Assembly (NCBI RefSeq): GCF_963678635.1
Contig: NC_087065.1
Coordinates: 58,368,754 to 58,432,753, forward strand
DNA: 64,000 nt
DNA from: Symsagittifera roscoffensis
Taxonomy: Eukaryota; Xenacoelomorpha; Acoela; Convolutidae
Direction: 5' to 3'
The notes below the pieces were generated by a model. The model did no database searches and had not been told where the DNA came from. It saw nothing but the letters and a program-made list of their open reading frames with translations. Of the stretch, positions 54,201 through 64,000 are shown in pieces. Both the position numbers and the translations under genes were made by a program. Position 1 is the stretch's first letter, and the number at the start of each line of letters is the position of its first letter.

Positions 54201-55779
54201 CCATACAGAGTGAACTCTTAGGAATTGGTCAACTTGGTTAACTGCCACTTTTTTCAATATTTAGAAAATGTCCCTTCTGCTACAACTTTTGCAAGCAATA
54301 TGCTTTGCTGCACAGTTTTCCTATGATTCTATTTCAACCACATTTATGAGAACTCTCAAGGTTATCTCAATTTATCACGAATTATCACGAGTCTGTTTTA
54401 AAACAATTAAGGCATCATTCACTGGTTCTCTCTTGATGTATCCTAACTGATAGCTGTCCGCGGAATTCTGGCGCCTAGTTCTATGTTGGTTACGCCCAAA
54501 TTTGGGTAGTCCTCCACTCGCCCGTGTATACATCTTTTCACCTTTCTTTAACCACAGCAAACTGAAGTGCATCTGCCGGACTTAATGTTTCCATGCATAA
54601 GTGTTTTCGAATTTCCTTGTTTGGCATATTCATTGTTAAGATATCCCAAACTATCGATTCCGCTTTTGTGCAAAAATTGCACCCTCGGGACAAGTCAATC
54701 ACGGCGCCAAAAAATTGTTCCATTCCTTCATTATCTCGTTGTTCTCGTCTAAACACTACAAACCTGTGATTGGTAGCAACCGAATCTCCTTGAAATGCGT
54801 CATAAATTTCCACAGCTCCGTGAAATTAATATCGCTGATTTTTTGGTTGGGTTATTAATTTAAATTTACTGTGCCCAATCCTCCCAAAGTACCGATTTCA
54901 TTTGTGACTGCGCCATGTAGAAAAATACTCAGTGGACTCGTAACAAAAGAAGTTAGAGATACAAAAGAAAAATAAATTAGAGATATAAAAAAGAAGTTAT
55001 AAATATCTCTATATTAGAGATATAGAGATATATAACAAAAGAAGTGTAAGAAATAAAAGAAGATGTAAGATACGTAAATCTTACATCGAGCCGTAAAAGA
55101 ACTAACTTTATTTCTAATCGGTCACGGTTGCAACTTGCGATAAGTTAACACAACGCTATCTATAACGTTAAACTTGGTAGTACTCATTAACTATCATATT
55201 TAATAACGTCAGTTACGTAAAAGTCTCGACTACAATTTGAAACTCCACTTCACTTGACATACCCTCGTCCGCTTCCGAATCGCTCGGTCGAAAAAATTCC
55301 TCGGTCCAAACGTTTTTCCTCGATCGAACACAGTGCAACATTTTTTCTCGGTCGAAAAAAGTGTTCAGTAGAACTCGTTCGAAACGTTTTTCCTCGGTCG
55401 AACTTGGTCGATATGCTTTTCCCCTGTCGAACTTGATCGAAATGTTCTTGCTCGGTCGAACAGAGTCGAAACATAGACAACTTGGGTCGAGTCGGTCGAA
55501 ACATATCGAGCCTAGGTCGAGACTGTGAAAGCGCACCAATTTTTGGTCGAGTCGGTCGAAACATAAATCGCAAACCTCGACACGGGAAGTAATCGAATCA
55601 ACAGTTTCGTTTTCTTGATTTAGCAGTGTCACTGATTCAACCGACTGATAGGTTTGTTACGTAATCAGAATTCTTTCGACACCTGGATTTAGTTCTAATT
55701 CGCAGATATAATCTGAAAAAGAAAAAACAAATAGAAATGACACAATTTCAAAATTGAGAAATTAAAATTGTAGATTAAA
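51223..55779 (-). mobile_element. D2: decayed gypsy-like retroelement unit
   Basis: Homologous to D1 from about 46200 to 51088. The gag fragment is at 54813-54538, RNase H near 52900-52500 (broken), and integrase core at 52085-51650 (GVQIDTCGKIYTC). The minisatellite array is shorter than in D1, missing the outer part (about 190 bp) next to 55285. Nothing intact. Confidence 0.8.
54538..54813 (-). pseudogene. gag: D2 gag fragment
   Basis: 91 codons, FQGDSVATNHRFVVF, FGAVIDLSRGCNFCTKAESI, RKHLCMETLSPADALQF. Differs from D3 by only a few residues, from D1 by more. Confidence 0.7.
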
Positions 55780-55910
55780 AAATTGCTTTGAAAGGGGTAT
55801 TTTTCAACATGATTTCAGTCCTTTCCGTGTTTTTTTTGAAATTTAGATATACCGAAAAAACTCGGAAAGGACTGAAACCCAGTTGAAAAATAACCATTTC
55901 AAAGCAATTT

Positions 55911-57344
55911 TTTACAATCAGATGCTGGTGTAAAACTTTCAGAAACTGTGATAAAAATTAAAAGAGGATAAAAACTATCATTTAAGAAGCTACTGCAACT
56001 ATTGAGTTTGCTCAAAAAGAAACTTTCTTTTGAAGCGGACCGCACTAACTATTGTTATTGCAAACATATTGTAAGCAAAGTTTAAGCAAGCTCAGGATGT
56101 ACGATGATTATTTTTTCATGTCGGTTCAATACTCTTCCATGCAAGGATAATGTCTATTCACCCGCACTCAAGGAAATGAGAAAAAAAAATCGATTATATT
56201 ACAATTATAATTGTACTTTTTATCAAAATTATTATTAATTATAAGCGCCAAAATTAAATAATTAAACGACTTATAATCCTTTATAATGATAACATTTTCG
56301 TGAAATTATAAAAAATATATAATCAATTAAAATTGATTATAATTTCCAAAAATCTCCTATAATCTCTTTTAATCTCTTATAATCTATTCTAATAGATTAT
56401 AATCCTTTTTTTCTGTCAAAACTATCTAAAAGAGAGGTATATTGGCTTTCTTTGGTTCATCTGAACACAAAGTTTTACCACGAAACAAAAGTTTCATAGA
56501 GATCCCTTCATGTTAGTTGAAAGAACCCCGCGGTAGGTGAAATATAATTCTTCTATATAAATCATAAAATTAAATCTTCACGCTGATATTTTGGTGGTGA
56601 AAAAAAACGTAAAATGTGCATCATGAAACAACTATAATCAGGAAGAAATGAAAAAACGTTATATTTTTGATTTCAAATAATAGGTTTAATGGATTTTGTT
56701 AACTATCCCCCCCCCTATTGCAAAGGAGGGCGGAGATAGTGCGTAGGAAGCCCCTCTTTGAAGCGCAAACATTCCAGGTTCGATGTTAATAACTCTTCAA
56801 CTTTCGTTCAAAAGTTATACTCTTAATAAACAAGAACTCAGCAAGCATACCTTTTCCTCAATTTTTCGAAAGTCGGAACAATTACAATGCATTAATAGAA
56901 AACACTTAGACTTAGAAAACTAAGCAAACTTCGTTTTTTTTTGATTTAGCTTAAATTTATTTTAATGTTGACAATTTGTTCTTGAGGACAAAAAAATTGT
57001 CAGACCATTTTGCCGCAAAACTTTTTTAAGTGCAAAGTGATTTAATTAGCGTCTAGCAACAGACTAAAAGTTTCAAATAAATTCCCGCAAATCAAAATGG
57101 AACAACTTTTGAGCCGGGTTGAACAGCTGCTCACGCAAAAAAAAAAATTATATTGCGCGTTAACTGTCCTAAAATAGTGTTAGATTGCAACTTCCAACCA
57201 GTCATAATTTGACAAGAAAATAATTACATGTAAAATATCTTTGTGAAGTGGCTACAATCGGAAAACAACCTAATCGCTAAATCGGAACAATAAATGTTGG
57301 AGGGACAGGGAGTTAAATTCTACCAATTATAAGGCGCTTTCATT
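55911..57344. other. unique DNA between D2 and D3
   Basis: About 1.4 kb not found in the other D units. It contains an AT-rich patch at about 56200-56405 with repeated TATAATCTC-like units and inverted TAATTAAAATTGATTATAA, and a poly-C run near 56708. I see no coding potential. It either predates the array or was brought in with D3. Confidence 0.5.
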
Positions 57345-60073
57345 GCAAATTGACTTCGCTATAAACCCAAATTTTGGTCTGTTCGAATCACTCTGGGAAT
57401 GGCGTGTACAGCCTTATAGATATCCAGAAATTATTGATTAGACATGCCAAGGTTTTTGTTGTGATTTGAAATGACTGGAAAATTGAAAATTTTTCTGCAG
57501 AGTTTTTCTTCAAGTTTTTTCTGCAAGTTTAAGTTTTTCCACAAGTATCTATTTGAACCCCATACCGACTGCAGCGCTCCCAGTAAGTCCAATTGCAGTT
57601 TTTGATTAGATACTTCTCACATTTGCAACTTTAAGAGATCCCGTTCGAAACGACCGATTTCATTTTCGTACCCAATTCAACCCAAATAAGATTCCGTTAG
57701 TAGTAAGAAACTTGAAAAGGTATGATTGAATTGCGGGTTTAAGTTCTTAAGTTGCAGACAGTTCCTTGCTATGAACGATTCAACTAATCAATTGAAAATT
57801 TCATCAGCTTTAGTAAGGAAAGCGATAAATTCCGCATCAAAATCCGGTGGTTTTATTCTCGAAACACTCGAAGGCTATCTAATTCCTTTAGTCCCATGGA
57901 CACTTATTGTTAGCAATACCTGGGTCTCCTCCCGTGAGCTAATTGCGTTTTCACTGGAACTTTCGCTCATTGCTAACGGGCTTATCAATTTGCAGTCCAT
58001 ACAACTAACATGTTTTCTAATTTTTAACATCTAGGAGCCATCTCCACGGGGTACCTTGATACATAATCCATCAATCCCATATATTTTTCCGGGGTGTGGT
58101 CTATCTCATCCGGGGTGTGGTCTAATCGATCTACCCATTGCGCTAATGTGTTGCGTTGTTCTGTGTTTTTCTGTTCCGACAAGCAGGACAAGAGAACTAT
58201 ATCATCAGTAATAATCTTTAAGTGGACTCCAAATAAAAAGTTCTGTTAATGAGTCACTGCCAAAACTACGGCCAATAACTCTAGCTCATTGATGCTTTTT
58301 TCAGTAAGAAATAGGATTCCAACAATGAGTATGCAGTTGTTCCAAAGAGGCCCCTTAGGCCTTGTTTTGGAGCGTCTCGTTTCACTCTAGTCTGTCATCA
58401 ACATCAAAATGGCAGTTTTGGAAAAAAATCGATTAAAATATCCCCATCAATTTGGCAAATGCTGACTCATGGGTTAGTCCTCATTCAAACCAAGAACGTT
58501 TTTTCATCAGGTTCTTAATTGGTTCAGTTGTAGCGTCTACATTTTGAATAAAGGAAATGATTATTCGACCCAATCAATGATCTTATGTTTAATATTTTCA
58601 AGTTGTTTCATCTTCACTCTGAACTCAACCTTTCTTTCAACCGGTACGCTGCACTTGTTAACTTGTTAGAAAATTGGACCGCCAAAAATCTATTTATTTT
58701 GCTTATAAAAAGTACATATATTTCACATAGCAGTTGCAATGTTTGCATTTAGCAATGTCAAAAGATTGCAAATTTTACGCCAAAGGCGTTCCTCGGATCC
58801 CAGGGTCGCAATCAAGATGTAATAGAGGTATACGTGTATCCCCAAACCATAGAAACCAGTATAAAGCGACATGTTTTGGTTTTGCTCCCTCAGACGTTAT
58901 TGAAGGGGCATTCACGACTCGTTGCGTCGCTATGTTTCACTTGCGACTCTGGGTACTTCAGACTTAATCGGCCAGATTGGATCGCAATTGTTTCCATTAT
59001 GGTCAACGCCAAATTATCGACTATTTTGTTCTTTTCGCGTTTGGTATAGATTTTGGTGAATCTGTTTTTTTGTTCAATTTTGACTTTAACGCTAACTTAA
59101 TTGACCTGTCTCATTTCGCGGCTAATACCGTGTGCAACATTTAATAATCTTCCGTATACTTCCCCAATCTCATGAAATATCCTTCTTTAAACAAACACTC
59201 GATTGTTTCATCATCTTTTGGTAGCACATGGGTAAGGAACCGTTTTTCTTTTACTTGTATCGGTCGTAACGGTTCGTGAAAATGTGTTCTAATTTCGCAG
59301 TTTTTAAATTTCCCAGTTTCTTTTTTGTAATAATCCCTGAAACTTTTTAGTAAATGCAGTCGATATATTTACGGTGAATTGGCGAATACTGTTCCCCACT
59401 ACTTCGTTAACTGTTTCTGACACTTGCTTTCGAGGCACTTAATTGCTTAAAAACGGCAAGACTATCGTTCTTTAACTAACAAAGCCGCGCCCTTGGCAAC
59501 CCATGCTTCAGATTAGAGCTCGACACATACTCATCCAAAAATCTTTCTAACTTCGTCTATTCCGCTATAAAATTGATCTCTGAATCTGCTTTGGGACTGA
59601 TCTCACCGCTGAAATCTATCTATCTTTAAACTTGGGTAACTACCAATTTTTTTGCCTACCTGATGCTGCACTGATCTGATCAGAAACACTCAGAATACAC
59701 CCTCTTCCTCCTCAAACTACCGGATCACGATCGTTCCATACAGAATGAACCCTTATGAATTTGTCATCTTGGTTAATTGCCACTTTTTTTTCAATATTTA
59801 GAAAATGTCCCTTCTGCTACATCTTTGCAAGCAATATGCTTTGCTGCACAGTTTTCCTATGATTCTGTTTCAACCACAATTATGAGAACTCTCACGGTTA
59901 TCTCGATTTATCACGAATTATCACGAGTCTGTTTTAAAACAATTGAGGCATCATTCACTGGTTCTCTTTTGATGTATCCTGACTGATAGCTGTCCGCGGA
60001 ATTCTGGCGCCTAGTTCTATATTGGTTACGCCCAATTTTGGGTAGTCCTCGACTCGCCCGTGTATACATCATT

Positions 60074-60349
60074 TCACCTTTCTTTAACCACAGCAAACTG
60101 AACTGCATCTGCCGGACTTAATGTTTCCATGCATAAGTGTTTTCGAATTTCCTTAATTGGCATATTCATTGTTAAGATATCCCAAACTATCGATTCCGCT
60201 TTTGTGCAAAAATTGCACCCTCGGGACAAGTCAATCACGGCGCCAAAAAATTGTTCCATTCCTTCATTATCTCGTTGTTCTCGTCTAAACACTACAAACC
60301 TGTGATTGGTAGCAACCGAATCTCCTTGAAATGCGTCATAAATTTCCAC
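60074..60349 (-). pseudogene. gag: D3 gag fragment
   Basis: 91 codons, nearly the same as the D2 fragment (NMPIKEIRKHL in place of NMPNKEIRKHL, ADAVQF for ADALQF). Confidence 0.7.
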
Positions 60350-60949
60350 AGCTCCGTGAAATTAATATCGCTGATTTTTTGGTTGGGTTATTAATTTAAA
60401 TTTACTGTGCCCAATCCTCCCAAAGTACCGATTTCATTTGTGACTGCGCCATGTAGAAAAATACTCAGTGGACTCGTAACAAAAGAAGTTAGAGATACAA
60501 AAGAAAAATAAATTAGAGATATAAAAAAGAAGTTATAAATATCTCTATATTAGAGATATAGAGATATATAACAAAAGAAGTGTAAGAAATAAAAGAAGGT
60601 GTAAGATACGTAAATCTTACATCGAGCCGTAAAAGAACTAACTTTATTTCTAATCGGTCACGGTTGCAACTTGCGATAAGTTAACACAACGCTATCTATA
60701 ACGTTAAACTTGGTAGTACTCATTAACTATCATATTTAATAACGTCAGTTACGTAAAAGTCTCGACTACAATTTGAAACTCCACTTCACTTGACATACCC
60801 TCGTCCGCTTCCGAATCGCTCTGTTTAAGTCCGAAACTAGTAATTAGTTTTGTTCAAAACCGTTGGCTTTGAAAAATATGTTAACATTAAAACTCCAAAC
60901 ATTAGGACTGTTTTATAAACTAAACCCAGATCCTTGTAATAACTTTTTT

Positions 60950-61350
60950 TCGGTCGAAAAATTTCATCGGTCGAACTCGATCGAAACTTTTTTCCTCGGT
61001 CAAACACAGTCGAAACGTTTTTTTGTTTCGGTCGAAATTCTTCTCGGTCGAAACAATTCCTCGGTCCAAACGTTTTTCCTCGATCGAACACCGTGCAACA
61101 TTTTTTCTCGGTCGAAAAAAGTGTTCAGTAGAACTCGGTCGAAACGTTTTTCCTCGGTCGAACTTGGTCGATATGCTTTTCCCCTGTCGAACTTGATCGC
61201 AATGTTCTTGCTCGGTCGAACATAGTCGAAACATAGACAACTTGGGTCGAGTCGGTCGAAACATATCGAGCCTGGGTCGAGACTGTGAAAGCGTACCATT
61301 TTTTGGTAGACTCGGTCGAAACATAAATCGCAAACCTCGACACGGGAAGT
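60950..61350. repeat. minisatellite with CTCGGTCGAA core, D3
   Basis: Base-for-base the same as 50501-50901 as far as I compared. The ORFs through it repeat those of D1 exactly. Confidence 0.8.
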
Positions 61351-61669
61351 ATTAGACTCAACAGTTTCGTTTTCTTGATTTAGGAGTGTCACTGATCCAA
61401 TCGACTGATAGGTTTGTTACGAAATCAGAATTCTTTCGACACCTGGATTTTGTTCTAATTCGCAAATATAATCTGAAAAAGGAAAAACAAATAGAAATGA
61501 CAGAATTTCAAAATAGAGAAATTAAAATTGTAGATTAAAAAACTGCTTTGAAATGGTTATTTTTCAACATGATTTCAATCCTTTCCGAGTTTTTTTTGGA
61601 ATTTAGATATACCAAAAAAACTCGGAAAGGACAGAAACCCAGTTGAAAAACAACCATTTCAAAGCAATT

Positions 61670-64000
61670 TTTTCGTGTCCTGTTTTGTTTCCTCCGTACG
61701 ACATTCTTCGGATTGATCGCCAATGGATGTTTTTTTCTGTCATGAATTCTCATCCTTGTGTCATTCATGTGTCTTTCTGCTTTTTCTGAACCGGAATCAT
61801 CTTCTTTTTTCGATCTAAGCAACAAAACAAATTTTTCCAAGATAAATTACTTGATGACGCACCTGTTGAGAAATCATGCCAAATCGTATTTGATTTGCGA
61901 TCGAAGCGAGCCTCAAACGGAGAACGCAACATTGACTGGTGCGCTGTTGTCCGTTTAGTGAACATCATTTAGCATGGTGTTCAACAATGGCTTGGGTGTT
62001 TGAAAATAATACGCCAGCAACCGTTCTTACCGTTAATTACCAACTACTGCAAACATAAGCAGAATATGATTTGTAGCACAAAATTTGTCAATGGACTTCG
62101 CTATAAACCCAAACTTTTGGTCTGTTCGAATAACTCTGGGAATGGCGCGCACAGCCTTATAGATATCTAGAAATTATTTGATTAGACATGCCAATGTTCT
62201 TGTTGTAACTTGAAATGACTGGAAAATTGAAAACTTTTCTGCACAGTTTTTCTTCAAGTATATTCTACAAGTATAAATTTTTCCACAAGTATCTATTTGA
62301 ACCCCATACCGACTGCAGCGGTCCCAGTAAGTCCAATTGCAGTTTTTGATTAGGTTCTTCTCACATTTACAACTTTGTGAGATCCCGTTCGAAATGACCA
62401 ATTTCATTTTCGTACCCAATTCAACGCATTCCTTGCAGTTTACCGCAGTTGGTTGGATATGGCGATTCATATGTGGCCACCAGAAATAATTGTGTGACCC
62501 GTCCCACGCATCTTGAACATCTCTGACTCTCTCTTGCGTAGCCGCATCATGATACGGGCTCTCAAATTCGGTGGCATAATCTTTCTATCTTCGAGGAATA
62601 AGATTCCGTTAGTAGTAAGAAACTTGAAAAGGTATGATTGAATTGCGGGTTTAAGTTCTTAAGTTGCAGACAGTTCCTTGCTATGAACGATTCAATTATT
62701 CAATTGAAAATTTCATCAGCTTTAGTAAGGATAGCGATAAATTCCGCATCAAAATCCGGTGGTTTTATTCTCGAAACACTCGAAGGCTATTTAATTCCTT
62801 TAGTCCCATGGACATTTAATGTTAGCAATACCTGGATCTCCTCCCGTGAGCTAATTGCGTTTTCACTGGAACTTTTGCTCATTGCTAACGGGCTTATCAA
62901 TTTGCAGTCCATACAACTAACATGTTTTCTAATTTTTAACTTCTAGGAGCCATCTCCACGGGGTACCTTGATACATAATCCATCAATCCCATATATTTTT
63001 CCGGGGTGTGGTCTATCTCATAGTCGAAAAGCAATAATCGATCTACCCATTGCGCTAATGAGTTGCGTTGTTCTGTGTTTTTCTGTTCGGACAAGCAGGA
63101 CAAGAGAACTTTATCATCAGTAATAATCTTGAAGGGTACTCCAAATAAAAAGTTCTGTTAATAAAGCACTGCCAAAACTACGGCCAGTACATTTGCTCAT
63201 TGATGCTTTTTTTCAGTAAGAAATAGGATTCCAACAATGAGTATGCACTTGTTCCAAAGAGGCCCCTTAGGCCCTGTTTTGGAGCGTCTCGTTTCACTCT
63301 AGTCTGTCATCAACATCAAAATAGCAGTTTTGGAAAAAATCGATTAAAATATCCCCATCATTTTGGCAAATGCTGACTCATGGGTTGGTCCACATTCAAA
63401 CCAATAACGTTTTTTCATCAGGTTCTCAATCGGTTCCGTTCGTTGTAGCGTCTACATTTTGAATAAAGGGAATGATTATTCGACCCAATCAATGATCTTA
63501 TGTTATAATTTTTTCAAGTTGTTTCATCTTCACTCTGAACTCAACCTTTTTTTCAACCGGCACGCTGCACTTGTTAACTTGTAAGAAAACTGGACCGCCA
63601 AAAACCTACTTATTTTGCTTGTAAAAAGTAGATATACTTCACATAGCAGCAGCAATGTTTGCATTTAGCAATGTCAAAAGATTGCAAATTTTACGCCAAT
63701 GGCGTTCCTCGGATCCCAGGGTCGCAATCAAGATGTAATAGAGGTATACGTGTATCCCTAAACCATAGAAACCAGTATAAAGCGACATGTTTTGGTTTTG
63801 ATCCCTCAGACGTTATTGAAGGGGCATTCACGACTCGTTGCGTCGCTATGTTTCATTTGCGACTCTGGGTACTTCAGACTTAATCGGCCAGATTGGATCG
63901 GAATTGTTTCCATTATGGTCAACGCCAAGTTATCGACTATTTTGTTCTTTTCGCGTTTGGTATAGATTTTGGTGAATCTGTTTGTTGTTCAATTTTGACT
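61670..64000 (-). mobile_element. D4: gypsy-like unit continuing past the window
   Basis: Matches D2 from 51223 to about 53552 at an offset of 10448, with only scattered differences (for example 52305/52753-type A-for-T changes and a 2-T length change near 61731). Integrase core remnant at about 62530-62095; RNase H remnant at about 63350-62945. The window ends inside RT. Confidence 0.8.

Larger units (their letters stand above)
57345..61536 (-). mobile_element. D3: decayed gypsy-like retroelement unit, mosaic
   Basis: Lacks the 3' part left of the integrase core and has a deletion near 57682. RNase H remnant is at about 58450-58050, where a short GGGGTGTGGTCTATCTCATC stretch is duplicated and the flank lost. 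Gag fragment at 60349-60074. From 59800 to about 60712 it matches D2 at an offset near 5535; from about 60824 rightward it matches D1 at an offset of 10449, including the long minisatellite. Confidence 0.8.

Overview
The window is repeat-rich DNA from an animal genome. Only one stretch looks like host coding sequence: a partial exon at the extreme left (minus strand, about 1-183) that translates as the second extracellular loop to third transmembrane part of a rhodopsin-type GPCR, with an NRY-type motif. The DNA is AT-rich and no rRNA, tRNA or CRISPR array was seen. The Ty3/gypsy sequences in the right third resemble types common in nematodes and other invertebrates, but I cannot name the species.

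Layout: 1-840 is the GPCR exon, intron and a nested fold-back repeat. 841-18227 is copy A (minus strand) of a very large Ty3-like retroelement, heavily decayed. 18239-28184 is copy B (plus strand), head-to-head with A and carrying two large pol deletions. 28185-28384 is 200 N. 28385-45220 is copy C (plus strand), nearly intact but missing its 5' end in the gap. 45221-64000 holds four tandem, decayed copies (D1-D4, minus strand) of an unrelated gypsy-like element with a minisatellite leader. Part of this array is duplicated at a distance of about 10.45 kb with almost no divergence.

The A/B/C family is the most interesting content. Comparing the three copies suggests an element of about 18 kb. 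It has short terminal inverted repeats and no recognisable long LTRs. The ancestral gag-pol seems to lie in one frame: a novel N-terminal domain, capsid, CCHC knuckle, Asn/Arg/Ser/Tyr-rich linker, protease, RT, RNase H, HHCC-DDE integrase and GPY module. Downstream is a compact block of overlapping genes: two small hydrophobic ORFs, a disordered-plus-globular protein (ORF-X), an 872-codon envelope-like glycoprotein with a PTAP motif in its tail, ORF4, and ORF5. ORF5 follows ORF4 in frame across a stop codon present in both A and C. A short intron-like segment follows ORF5 in both. Start/stop overlaps of the ATGA type link several of these genes, and one is identical in A and C.

Gag-pol would form the particle and copy/integrate the genome, and the env-like protein could mediate membrane entry. 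The accessory proteins have no function I can recognise; their evidence is conservation between diverged copies. Copy C has five in-frame stops and four 1-nt indels in or beside homopolymers. No restored sequence is given.
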